Of a stretch of DNA of 64,000 bases, positions 53,440 through 62,365 are shown piece after piece. Below the pieces are notes generated by a model. The model ran no database searches. It was not told the DNA's origin and saw only the letters and a program-made list of their open reading frames with translations. How positions within the stretch are numbered: the stretch's first letter is position 1; the number at the start of each line of letters is the position of its first letter. Source of the stretch: Shewanella sp. VB17 (GTDB taxonomy: Bacteria > Pseudomonadota > Gammaproteobacteria > Enterobacterales > Shewanellaceae); NCBI RefSeq assembly GCF_013248905.1, contig NZ_JABRVS010000001.1, positions 1,922,001 through 1,986,000 of the forward strand. Direction: 5' to 3'. The position numbers and the translations under genes were made by a program.

Positions 53440-53937
53440 CTAAAACTTCTTACTGGCCTGCGATTCAGCATTGTCATCGACGACAGGTGTTGCATCAGGA
53501 CGCTGCTCTGGAATGAGTGGAGTTAATGGATCTGTGTCATCGATTTGCGGTGAATCGGGCAATTGACTCTGAGACAGAGGCGTGTTGAAGTCCTCCGCTA
53601 AGTCATAATCGCCGACTATGTTCGCAAGCTGATCCTTGTCAAAATGAATGATCAATTCTTTATGGGTGATGCTGGCATCGCGACCACTTTTATAATGGTA
53701 CACATAATACCAAGTATCATCAGCAAAGCTGTCACGTAGCACAGGACGGCCAAGAATATATTCAACTTGCTCTTTGGTCATCTCAATACGTAGTTTCTCT
53801 ACTTGTTGAGTTTCTATGTAGTTACCTTGAGGAATGTCAGGTTTATAGATTAACCAGTCAAATACGCTACAAGCGCTCAACGATATTGAGAGCGCAGCAG
53901 CGCCCAAAAGGGTAAAACTTTGCTTTTTAATTGTCAT
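53440..53937 (-). CDS. bamE: Outer membrane assembly lipoprotein BamE
   Basis: 165 residues. Lipobox SLSAC (Cys22), then PDIPQGNYIETQQVEKLRIE, MTKEQVEYILGRPVLRDSFA and DTWYYVYHYKSG, the BamE/SmpA fold. The C-terminal 50 residues are a low-complexity extension not present in E. coli. Part of the BAM complex. Confidence 0.95.
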   Translation of the reverse strand: MTIKKQSFTLLGAAALSISLSACSVFDWLIYKPDIPQGNYIETQQVEKLRIEMTKEQVEYILGRPVLRDSFADDTWYYVYHYKSGRDASITHKELIIHFDKDQLANIVGDYDLAEDFNTPLSQSQLPDSPQIDDTDPLTPLIPEQRPDATPVVDDNAESQASKKF

Positions 53938-54366
53938 CGAATATGCTATTTCCTAAAAATCTGTGGATCATCATACCCAAGCACTCCCTATTCTGACAAG
54001 GGTTATCCTTGCGCTAATCCATGAAAAGTAATTTGCTGGTGCCGCCGACTGCTTGTCATGCACACCTTAATGCTATTGAATAACAGGGCATGCTAGCTGA
54101 TGAGACACCATCTGGTGGATTTTGTTCCTTAAAAATATTCTCTGTAGGCACAGTAGCTATTTTTAATCGGTTTGATGTCAAGTTGACCTAGATTAAGCGG
54201 GTTAAATGGCTAAGTTGATTTTAGATTAAGGTAATTTAATAAAGTTAGCGTTTACTTTTAATAACCGCTTGCAAAACACCATAAAAATCATGAAAATGTG
54301 CACGTCAATAGCTTGTTAGTTGATAGACCTGCGAATAATAATTAAAATTGAGGTGTAGTGACAGCG
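53938..54366. other. Intergenic region before the borosin genes
   Basis: 429 bp, AT-rich; holds the bamE promoter and the sonM-like promoter. No ORF. GAGGTG at 54350 is the ribosome binding site of the next gene. I could not assign a specific operator. Confidence 0.5.
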
Positions 54367-55182
54367 ATGCTATTAGGGAAGAATCATGCTCAAGGGAGCT
54401 TAGTCTGTGTCGGCACAGGGTTAAATTTGGCTGGACAGATCAGCGTATTGAGTCAAAGTTACATCGAAAATGCCGATCTGGTGTTTTCATTAATGAGCGA
54501 CGGTTTTGCTCTTAGCTGGCTAAAAAGCTTAAATCCAGATGTACGCACTTTACAGCCTTATTATGCCCAGGGTGATGAGATAAAGAATCGCCGTGATACC
54601 TATGAGCAGATGGTGCAAGCCATATTGGCAGAGGTGCGCTTAGGTAAAAAAGTGGTCTGCGCTCTGTATGGTCATCCTGGTGTATTTGCTTGTGTGTCCC
54701 ATTATGCTATCGATGCTGCCAAAGCCGAAGGTTACTCGGCTAAGATGGAACCGGGGATCTCTGCCGAGGCGTGTTTATGGGCCGATTTAGGCATAGATCC
54801 AGGCCAGTCGGGTCATCAAAGCTTCGAAGCCAGCCAGTTCATGTTTTATCATCACACCCCTGATCCCACCACGCATCTGCTACTTTGGCAGATTGCCATT
54901 GCGGGCGAGCATACCTTAACCCAATTTCATAGCTGCTCAGATCGTTTACAAATTTTAGTTGAGCTATTACAGCAATGGTACCCATTAACTCATGAAGTTA
55001 TCATCTATGAGGCGCCGACCTTACCGATCGAGACTGCCAGAATTGAGCGTTTAGCGTTAAATGAATTACCGTTTTCGCGGTTAACACAGGTAAGTACCTT
55101 ACTCATTCCGCCTGCCAAAAAACTGGAATTAAATCATGCCGTATTGGCCAAACTTGGCATCACCGAGTCAGATCTTGGTTAA
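54367..55182 (+). CDS. sonM: Split-borosin alpha-N-methyltransferase (SonM-like)
   Basis: 271 residues from ATG 54367 (11 bp after GAGGTG; a GTG at 54358 is too close). The fold is a tetrapyrrole-methylase-type SAM enzyme: GSLVCVGTGLNLAGQISVLS at the N-terminus, VCALYGHPGVFACVSHYAID as the SAM loop, MEPGISAEACLWADLGIDPG. The stretch KNRRDTYEQM carries the Arg and Tyr that align with the catalytic pair of OphMA. It methylates backbone amides of a peptide. The precursor is a separate gene 71 bp downstream, as in Shewanella SonM/SonA. Confidence 0.92.
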   Translation: MLLGKNHAQGSLVCVGTGLNLAGQISVLSQSYIENADLVFSLMSDGFALSWLKSLNPDVRTLQPYYAQGDEIKNRRDTYEQMVQAILAEVRLGKKVVCALYGHPGVFACVSHYAIDAAKAEGYSAKMEPGISAEACLWADLGIDPGQSGHQSFEASQFMFYHHTPDPTTHLLLWQIAIAGEHTLTQFHSCSDRLQILVELLQQWYPLTHEVIIYEAPTLPIETARIERLALNELPFSRLTQVSTLLIPPAKKLELNHAVLAKLGITESDLG

Positions 55183-55253
55183 CTCAGGAAATAATTAAGA
55201 AAATTAAGTCAGCAAAGTTAAGTCATGTCAACCAACATAACAAGAAGAGATTT

Positions 55254-55460
55254 ATGTCAACATTAAATGATTTTTTACAAAAACTGAGCTCAGATGCAGA
55301 TTTTATGGCGGCTTTTCAGCAAGACCCAGAAACTGTGATGGAAGAGGCGGAATTAACAGATCAAGAAAAAGAAGCGATACGTTCAGGGGATAAGGATAAA
55401 TTGACGGCAATGACAGGGGATACTCGTATTTATAAAAAAAATGTTAAGGAATTCGTATAA
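55254..55460 (+). CDS. sonA: Split-borosin precursor peptide (SonA-like)
   Basis: 68 residues. The N-terminal helical binding domain (LNDFLQKLSSDADFMAAFQQ, DPETVMEEAELTDQEKEAIR) resembles LigA-like folds and the borosin-binding domain of SonA. After GDKDKLTAMTGD comes a short C-terminal core, TRIYKKNVKEFV, the likely methylation region. The core is rich in Lys and beta-branched residues. No protease gene is adjacent. Confidence 0.88.
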   Translation: MSTLNDFLQKLSSDADFMAAFQQDPETVMEEAELTDQEKEAIRSGDKDKLTAMTGDTRIYKKNVKEFV

Positions 55461-55533
55461 CAAATTTCTAATACGTAAAATTGGATTTTAATTGAGTTTA
55501 TTTTGTGGCTAAAAAAACAGGCAAAGGATTCAA

Positions 55534-57420
55534 ATGATAGTTAAAAATGGATGGCTAGCTGATAGTTGTAATCCCAAGTGTCATAAGAGTGTTAAAAACA
55601 TTGTTCAAAGCCTTTTTGCAATAAAAACTTCAATATTGGTTTTAGCCATGTATGTTTTTTTTATGTGCGGATATGTTTCTGCTCAAAATATTGAACTGAG
55701 CGAATTAGATGAGCAGCTGAGTTTATTAGAGTCTAAACGGACTAAGTCTTTGCAATTTGTCGCTGACTCGTTAAAAGAGATAAAACCCTTAGTCAATAAA
55801 ATGAGTTTAGAGCAAAAATATCGTTATACACTGATGTTAGCTCATTCAAAAATAATGTTAGGTCAACAAAATGAAGCATTTTCATTACTCAAACAGCAGA
55901 TTTCAAGTCCCTTTTCAGAAGAACTGATGCATTATAAAGCACGCTTATTAGTGTTACTGGCTAATGGTTATTCCCATTATAATTATTTTTCAGATTCCCT
56001 TAAAATTTTGCATCAATTACTGCCGTTACTCAGTGAAATTGATGATATCGTAATTGAGCTGAATGCATATCGTATCGCCATTGAGTTATTTTTAGAAATG
56101 AACATGGACAATGAAGCATTGAAATATGCCAATCTTTTACATACCAAATTCGATGAAATAAAATCACCTAGAGATCAATGCTTTGCAATGCATATTTATG
56201 CTGACAGCATCGACGGGGTTTATGGCTTAGAAGCTGATAAATGGTCAGAAATTGAAAACTTGTTTAAGGATGCTTTTGAAATGTGTCAATTGAGCAATGA
56301 AAACATGATGATGGCAATAACAATATTAGCGCAGTCTAATATATCGATTAAACGTAAACAGTTTACCAAGGCAAGAGAACAGGCGCAATACGGTTTAAGC
56401 TTAGCATCATTGGTGCCTTATCAATATAGCATGGCTGAAGCACATGTATTATTAGCACAAGTGGCGATTGGTGAGGGCACACCTCAATTAGGTGTTAAAG
56501 AGTTTAATCAGGCGCTGGATATCGCTTTAAGTTTGAATTTCAGTAAATTACTCAGTGAAATTTACCAGCCGTTAGCCAAGTTACATGAAGACTTAGGTCA
56601 CACAGATAAAGCATTAATGTACTTAAAGCTGTATCAAAAACATTACACGAAAGTTTTGGGGGAGACACAAAATAATATCATTGCCTATGAGACCACTAAG
56701 TTTGATTATATTGAGAAAGAGCGCCAAATCCATTATTTGAATAAAGACCGTGAGCTTTATAGTGCCAAAGCAGAATTGACTGAATCACAACGCAATAATG
56801 AGCGAATGCTGTTTCTGTTTATTTGTGGTGGCTTAATTGTGCTGACGGTGTTCGCCATTAGCATGACACTGCAAAAAAGTAAGTATAAAAAATTAGTCCA
56901 ATTTGATGTGTTAACTGAGGTATATAATCGCGGTACCGGTCAAAACATGGCAGAAAATCAGTTTGTCAAAGGTGCAGCGAATGGTGCTGACTTTAGTGTT
57001 CTCTTGTTCGATCTTGATTATTTCAAACTGATTAATGATCAATATGGTCACGCTGTTGGTGACTGGGTGTTAAAAAAGGTGTGCGAGACGGTGGGGAAAA
57101 AATGCCGCAGTGGTGATATCTTTACCCGCTTTGGTGGCGATGAATTTGTGATTTTTATGCCCAATACCATTGAGGAAAAAGCATCAGTCATGGCTGAACA
57201 GTTCAGGGAGCAAATTATAGCCATTGATACCCGTCATTCAGGCCATACTTTCACCGTTAATGCCAGTTTTGGCATTTCAAGTAATACTGCAGAAGATTTA
57301 AGTTTAGATCCTTTATTAAACAGGGCTGATATGGCCATGTACAGCTCAAAAAACCTCGGACGAAATAGAGTATCTGTGTATCGCTCCGATATGCAGGGGT
57401 TTAAACAGCAGCATACCTGA
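55534..57420 (+). CDS. TPR-GGDEF membrane diguanylate cyclase 1
   Basis: 628 residues. Signal segment ILVLAMYVFFMCGYVSAQ (about residues 34-52), periplasmic TPR-like helical repeats (about 55-380), coiled coil, a membrane segment MLFLFICGGLIVLTVFAISM (about 425-445), then a GGDEF domain. The active-site GGDEF is at 534-538 and the inhibitory site RSGD at 526-529, five residues earlier. It should make c-di-GMP in response to an outside signal. AAAGGATTCAA is the ribosome binding site. First of five tandem paralogues after the borosin pair. Confidence 0.92.
   Translation: MIVKNGWLADSCNPKCHKSVKNIVQSLFAIKTSILVLAMYVFFMCGYVSAQNIELSELDEQLSLLESKRTKSLQFVADSLKEIKPLVNKMSLEQKYRYTLMLAHSKIMLGQQNEAFSLLKQQISSPFSEELMHYKARLLVLLANGYSHYNYFSDSLKILHQLLPLLSEIDDIVIELNAYRIAIELFLEMNMDNEALKYANLLHTKFDEIKSPRDQCFAMHIYADSIDGVYGLEADKWSEIENLFKDAFEMCQLSNENMMMAITILAQSNISIKRKQFTKAREQAQYGLSLASLVPYQYSMAEAHVLLAQVAIGEGTPQLGVKEFNQALDIALSLNFSKLLSEIYQPLAKLHEDLGHTDKALMYLKLYQKHYTKVLGETQNNIIAYETTKFDYIEKERQIHYLNKDRELYSAKAELTESQRNNERMLFLFICGGLIVLTVFAISMTLQKSKYKKLVQFDVLTEVYNRGTGQNMAENQFVKGAANGADFSVLLFDLDYFKLINDQYGHAVGDWVLKKVCETVGKKCRSGDIFTRFGGDEFVIFMPNTIEEKASVMAEQFREQIIAIDTRHSGHTFTVNASFGISSNTAEDLSLDPLLNRADMAMYSSKNLGRNRVSVYRSDMQGFKQQHT
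56713..57420 (+). repeat. Near-identical GGDEF block, copy 1
   Basis: 708 bp covering the coiled coil, membrane segment and GGDEF domain, nearly identical to 58671-59378, with a few base changes. Upstream TPR parts differ far more, so this is recent duplication or gene conversion. Confidence 0.9.
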
Positions 57421-57431
57421 TTGTATATTCA

Positions 57432-57685
57432 CGGATAAATTATTGTGTGAAAGCTAGATGCTAAGCCAGCTATACTGTATGGTTTTATAATAGGCAAGGG
57501 ATTGAAATGGTAGTTAAAAATGGACGGTTAATTGGTTTTTATGAGTTTTTAAACAGGATGAGTAAAAGTACTTTAACGGTCAAAACATTCACATGTATTT
57601 TAATGACCTATGCAGTTTTGTTTTGTGGATATGTCTCAGCCGAAAATGTCAAGTTGAGCGAACTGGATCAGCAGTTGACTTTGTT
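57432..57685 (+). repeat. Upstream/signal-peptide block, copy 1
   Basis: About 254 bp covering the leader (TATACT -10-like box at 57470), ribosome binding site, start and signal peptide of paralogue 2; near-identical to 59402-59655 before paralogue 3, offset 1970 bp. Confidence 0.85.
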
Positions 57686-59378
57686 AGAATCAAAACGTAC
57701 TCAGTCGCTAGCGTTTGTCGCCGATTCTTTGCAAGAAATAAAACCTCTAGTTAACCAAATGAGTGCTGAGCAAACATATCGTTATACACTGCTGCAAGCG
57801 CATTCATATTCGATGTTAGGTCAATCAAGTGAAGCGATTTCATTGCTCAAACAGCAGATCACCAGCTCCTTCTCTGAAAGATTATTATATTATAAGGTTC
57901 GTTCTGTATCTCTTTTAGCTAATATTTATTCTTATTATAATTATTTTGAAGATGCACTCAAAACTTTGCATCTACTATTGCCATTACTGAATGAAATTAA
58001 TGATATTGATACCGAGGTAATGGGATATGGAGTTGTCATTGATTTATTTGGCCAATTAAATATGCCGGATGAATCCTTAAAATATGCCAAGATTATGTAT
58101 CAAAATTTTAATAAAATTAGATCTCCAAGAAGAAAGTGTTTTGTAGCATTTAAATATGCGATTAGCATCGATGGTGTCTATGACTTAGACGTTGATAAAT
58201 GGTTAGAGGTAGAAGCTTTATATCAAGATGCTTTTGATATTTGCAAAAAAAATGATGAAAAAATAGGCATGGTCGGAGCGCTTACTGGACGAGTAAATAT
58301 ATTGCTTAAGCGTAAAGAATACGATAAGGCTAAAAAGTTAACAAAATATGCATTAGGTTTAGCATCAGCAATCCCTTATCAATATAGCATATCAAAATCT
58401 CATTTATTACTCGCTCAAATAGCCATGGGTGAGGGGAATGCTGTATTAAGTATTGAAGAGTTTAATCAGTCTTTAGATTTTGCTTTAAGTCTTAATGACA
58501 GCAAATTATTCACTGAAATCTATCAGCCTTTAGCTGAGCTACATGAAAGCTTAGGTAATACGGATAAGGCGTTAAAGTACCTAAAGCTGTATCAAATCCA
58601 TTACACTAAAATTTTAGGTGAAAGCCAAAATCATATCATTGCATTTGAAACCACCAAACTCGATTATATCGAGAAAGAACGCCAGATCCGTTATTTGAAT
58701 AAAGACCGTGAGCTTTATAGTGCCAAAGCTGAATTGACTGAATCACAACGCAATAATGAGCGAATGCTGTTTCTGTTTATTTGTGGTGGCTTAATTGTAC
58801 TGACGGTGTTTGCCATTAGTATGACGCTGCAAAAAGGTAAGTATAAAAAATTAGTCCAATTTGACGTGTTAACTGGGGTATATAATCGCGGTACTGGTCA
58901 AAACATGGCAGAAAATCAGTTTGTCAAAGGGGCAGCGAATGGTGCTGATTTTAGTGTTCTCTTGTTCGATCTTGATTATTTCAAACTGATTAATGACCAG
59001 TATGGCCATGGCGTGGGTGACTGGGTGTTAAAAAAGGTGTGCGAGACGGTGGGGAAAAAATGCCGCAGTGGTGATATCTTTACCCGCTTTGGTGGCGATG
59101 AATTTGTGATTTTTATGCCCAATACCAGTGAGGAAAAAGCATCAGTCATGGCTGAACAGTTCAGGGAGCAAATTTTAGCCATTGATACCCGTCATTCAGG
59201 CCATACTTTCACCGTTAATGCCAGTTTTGGCATTTCAAGTAATACTGCAGAAGATTTAAGTTTAGATCCTTTATTAAACAGGGCTGATATGGCCATGTAC
59301 AGCTCAAAAAACCTTGGAAGAAATAGAGTATCGGTTTATGACTCCGATATGCAGGGGTTTAAACAGCAGCATACCTGA
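57507..59378 (+). CDS. TPR-GGDEF membrane diguanylate cyclase 2
   Basis: 623 residues, same architecture: signal segment TFTCILMTYAVLFCGYVSAE, TPR-type sensor, membrane segment, GGDEF at 529-533 with RSGD five residues before. The C-terminal 235 residues are almost identical to paralogue 1, while the sensor half has diverged, so the two should make the same output from different inputs. AAGGGATTGAA ribosome binding site. Confidence 0.92.
   Translation: MVVKNGRLIGFYEFLNRMSKSTLTVKTFTCILMTYAVLFCGYVSAENVKLSELDQQLTLLESKRTQSLAFVADSLQEIKPLVNQMSAEQTYRYTLLQAHSYSMLGQSSEAISLLKQQITSSFSERLLYYKVRSVSLLANIYSYYNYFEDALKTLHLLLPLLNEINDIDTEVMGYGVVIDLFGQLNMPDESLKYAKIMYQNFNKIRSPRRKCFVAFKYAISIDGVYDLDVDKWLEVEALYQDAFDICKKNDEKIGMVGALTGRVNILLKRKEYDKAKKLTKYALGLASAIPYQYSISKSHLLLAQIAMGEGNAVLSIEEFNQSLDFALSLNDSKLFTEIYQPLAELHESLGNTDKALKYLKLYQIHYTKILGESQNHIIAFETTKLDYIEKERQIRYLNKDRELYSAKAELTESQRNNERMLFLFICGGLIVLTVFAISMTLQKGKYKKLVQFDVLTGVYNRGTGQNMAENQFVKGAANGADFSVLLFDLDYFKLINDQYGHGVGDWVLKKVCETVGKKCRSGDIFTRFGGDEFVIFMPNTSEEKASVMAEQFREQILAIDTRHSGHTFTVNASFGISSNTAEDLSLDPLLNRADMAMYSSKNLGRNRVSVYDSDMQGFKQQHT
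58671..59378 (+). repeat. Near-identical GGDEF block, copy 2
   Basis: Pairs with 56713-57420. The shared stretch ends exactly at the stop codon. Confidence 0.9.
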
Positions 59379-59401
59379 TTGGATATCTGACTCGATACTC
59401 G

Positions 59402-59655
59402 CGGATAAATTATTGTGTGAAAGCTAGATGCTAAGCCAGCTATACTGTATGGTTTTATAATAGGCAAGGGATTGAAATGGTAGTTAAAAATGGACGGTTA
59501 ATTGGTTTTTATGAGTTTTTAAACAGGATGAGTAAAAGTACTTTAACGGTAAAAGCATTCACATGTATTTTAACTACCTATGCAGTTTTGTTTTGTGGAT
59601 ATGTTTCAGCCCAAAATGTCAAGTTGAGTGAACTGGATCAACAGCTGACTTTATT
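59402..59655 (+). repeat. Upstream/signal-peptide block, copy 2
   Basis: Pairs with 57432-57685; includes the start of paralogue 3. Confidence 0.85.
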
Positions 59656-60841
59656 AGAGTCAAAGCGGACCCAGTCACCACCGTTTGTTGCTGAGTCTTT
59701 GAAGGAGGTTAGTCCTTTAATCAAAGACATGAGTGTAGAGCAAAAGTATCGTTTTAGGTTACTTCAAGCTCATTCTTATGCGATGTCAGATAACCTTGAG
59801 GCGGGAATAAAGCTGCTTGTTGGGGAGGTATCTAAGCCATTTGTTTTAGATTTGGCAAAGTATCGAACGAGAATGATGTCTTTATTAGCCAATATTTATG
59901 CAGCAGATAATAATTATGTAGAGGCAATACAGACGCTGCAACACTTGTTCCCTTTATTAAGCGATGCGAATGATATTATCAGTGAAGTTCATGGTTACAC
60001 CTTAGCTGTGGAGTTATTTGGCGAGTTAGGGATGCCTAATGAAGCCTTAATATACGCCAATATTATTTATAAACAATTCGATCAAATAAAGTCACCTCGA
60101 TATCAATGTTTTACAGCACTTGATTATGCGGCCAGCATTGAGGGCGTGTACGGGGAAGTTGTTGAAAAATGGTCAGAAATAGATGCTTTATATCAAGATG
60201 CATTTGAATTTTGCACATTAGCGAATGAGGGTTTGATGATAGCCGAAATCGCGCTAGGTCAAGCACGTATGTTGATTAAGCGCAAGCAGTATGTAGAGGC
60301 TTGGGAGTTGACTCAACATGGATTAGCCTTATCGTCATCGATCCCTTATCGGCCTAATATTGCAAAGGCACATCTATTATTAGCTAAAATTGCTCTGTAT
60401 CAACAACAACCTCAAAGCCAACTTGAGCACCTTGATAAGGCGTTAGCACTTTCTTTAACGATTGAGAATAGTCGATTACTCAGTGAAGTTTACCAATCTT
60501 TAGCCAAATTGCATGAAGCGTTAGGTCACACCGATAAAGCGTTAGCTTATCTAAAAGGGTATCAAACTCATCACACGAAAATTTTAGGGGAAACTCAGCG
60601 TCAAATCATTGCTCTTGAAGTATCAACACTTGGCAACCTCGCTAAGGTTCGGCAAATAGATGAACTTAACAAAGAACTCAATGCGGTTAAGGCTGAGTTA
60701 ACGGCAGCTGAGTATGATCATCAACGCTTGATGTTAATGATGAGCTGCTTAGTGACGTTGATTTTATTTACGACTTGTATGGTTTTACTGAAACGTAGCA
60801 ATGGAGCTGATAGGCAGGTATTTAAAGGATTAAAATCGTGA
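59477..60841 (+). CDS. TPR membrane protein 3, lacking GGDEF
   Basis: 454 residues. Same signal peptide as paralogue 2, then TPR sensor (AEIALGQARMLIKRKQYVEA), coiled coil and a last membrane segment (LMLMMSCLVTLILFTTCMVL). It ends 17 residues after the membrane segment, LKRSNGADRQ onward, with no cyclase domain. The reading frame is clean, so this is a short form rather than an obvious frameshift. It may act as a receptor-only partner or decoy. The next gene overlaps its stop. Confidence 0.85.
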   Translation: MVVKNGRLIGFYEFLNRMSKSTLTVKAFTCILTTYAVLFCGYVSAQNVKLSELDQQLTLLESKRTQSPPFVAESLKEVSPLIKDMSVEQKYRFRLLQAHSYAMSDNLEAGIKLLVGEVSKPFVLDLAKYRTRMMSLLANIYAADNNYVEAIQTLQHLFPLLSDANDIISEVHGYTLAVELFGELGMPNEALIYANIIYKQFDQIKSPRYQCFTALDYAASIEGVYGEVVEKWSEIDALYQDAFEFCTLANEGLMIAEIALGQARMLIKRKQYVEAWELTQHGLALSSSIPYRPNIAKAHLLLAKIALYQQQPQSQLEHLDKALALSLTIENSRLLSEVYQSLAKLHEALGHTDKALAYLKGYQTHHTKILGETQRQIIALEVSTLGNLAKVRQIDELNKELNAVKAELTAAEYDHQRLMLMMSCLVTLILFTTCMVLLKRSNGADRQVFKGLKS

Positions 60842-62196
60842 ATTTAAATGGACAGTTAACACATATTTTCAATTTGAAATGTAATGCAATTTTTAATGGT
60901 ATCATGCAACGTATTGCTACAGTAAAGGCATTAACATGGTTTTTTACCATCTATGTTGCTTTGTCGTGTGGGTATGTTTCTGCACACACTTTTGAACTGA
61001 GTGAATTAGATGAACAGCTCAGTTTATTAGAGTCAAAACGCACTCAATCTCTGCAATTTGTCTCTGATTCCTTAAAGGAGCTTAAGCCATTAGCTAACAA
61101 GATGAGTGCAGAGCAAAAATACCGCTATACATTGTTGCTAGCTCACTCGAAAATTATGTTAGGTCAGCAAAATGAAGCATTCTTGTTACTTAAACAGCAA
61201 GTTATAAGTCCCTTTCCTACAGAGTTAATGCACTATAAAGCGCGTTCTTTATCCTTATTGTCTAATGGTTATGCCCATTACAATCATTTTGCAGATGCTC
61301 TTAATATTCTGCATCAATTACTGACGTTACTCAGTGAGATTGATGATATTGAAAGTGAGATGGAAGTCTATCGTATCGCAATTGAGATTTTTGCGGAAAT
61401 GAACATGGGCACTGAAGCATTAAAGTATGCCAACCTATTGTATAAAAAACTCGATCGATTAAGCTCACCGAGGGATCAATGTTTTGCGATGTATATTTAT
61501 GCTGACAGCATTGATAATGTTTATGGATTAGATACTGGTAAGTGGGAGGAAATCAAAGGTTTATATCAAAAGTCCTTTGATATTTGTCAGCTAACTAAAG
61601 AGAACATGATGATGGGGGCAGCTGTGTTAGCGCAATCAAAAATATGGATTAAACGTAAACAGTTTGTCAAGGCCAAAGAGTTAGCACAATACGGCTTAAG
61701 CTTAGCATCATTGGTGCCTTATCAATATAGTATGGCGGAAGCCCATATTATATTAGCGCAAGTGGCGATGGGTGAGAGGGAGCTGCAATTAGGTGTTGAA
61801 GAGCTTAACAAAGCATTGGATATCGCTTTAACATTAAATGTCAGCACATTACTCAGTAAAGTCTACCAGCCCTTAGCTCAGTTATATGAAGCATTAGGTG
61901 ACACAGATAAAGCCTTAGCTTATCTAAAATTATATCAAACTCACCACTCTACAATTTTAGGGGAAACTCAAGGTAAAATCATTGCTTTTGAAGTGGCTAA
62001 ACTCAGTATTTTGGTTGATGAACACCAAATAGAAGCATTACATAAAGATCTTGATGTCGTTAAGGTTGAGTTAACGAAATCACAAGATGATCATCAGCGT
62101 TTGATGCTACTGTTTATGATCAGCAGCTTAGTGGCGCTAATTTTGTTCGTAGGCTATATATTACTCAAACGTCAACCAAAATGTAAGCTAGCTTAA
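60838..62196 (+). CDS. TPR membrane protein 4, lacking GGDEF
   Basis: 452 residues, GTG start overlapping the previous stop. The sensor half is very close to paralogue 1 (ELSELDEQLSLLESKRTQSL, KIMLGQQNEAFLLLKQQV), yet it ends soon after the membrane segment with LLKRQPKCKLA. Thus the sensor of paralogue 1 exists here without its cyclase. Coupled translation with paralogue 3 suggests they work together. Confidence 0.85.
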   Translation: MNLNGQLTHIFNLKCNAIFNGIMQRIATVKALTWFFTIYVALSCGYVSAHTFELSELDEQLSLLESKRTQSLQFVSDSLKELKPLANKMSAEQKYRYTLLLAHSKIMLGQQNEAFLLLKQQVISPFPTELMHYKARSLSLLSNGYAHYNHFADALNILHQLLTLLSEIDDIESEMEVYRIAIEIFAEMNMGTEALKYANLLYKKLDRLSSPRDQCFAMYIYADSIDNVYGLDTGKWEEIKGLYQKSFDICQLTKENMMMGAAVLAQSKIWIKRKQFVKAKELAQYGLSLASLVPYQYSMAEAHIILAQVAMGERELQLGVEELNKALDIALTLNVSTLLSKVYQPLAQLYEALGDTDKALAYLKLYQTHHSTILGETQGKIIAFEVAKLSILVDEHQIEALHKDLDVVKVELTKSQDDHQRLMLLFMISSLVALILFVGYILLKRQPKCKLA

Positions 62197-62365
62197 TCCA
62201 GTCATATCATTAAAATAGTGGGAAGTATGGCTGACTTCTAGTCTTATCTAGTGAGTTTTGCCATCTAGCGGGCATTCTTTATTCAATCATAATGTTTAAT
62301 TTTTTAGTTCAAGTCATTAGTCTAAATGTTGATTTGATGTTATCTAAATAAAAAGGGAATTTACA

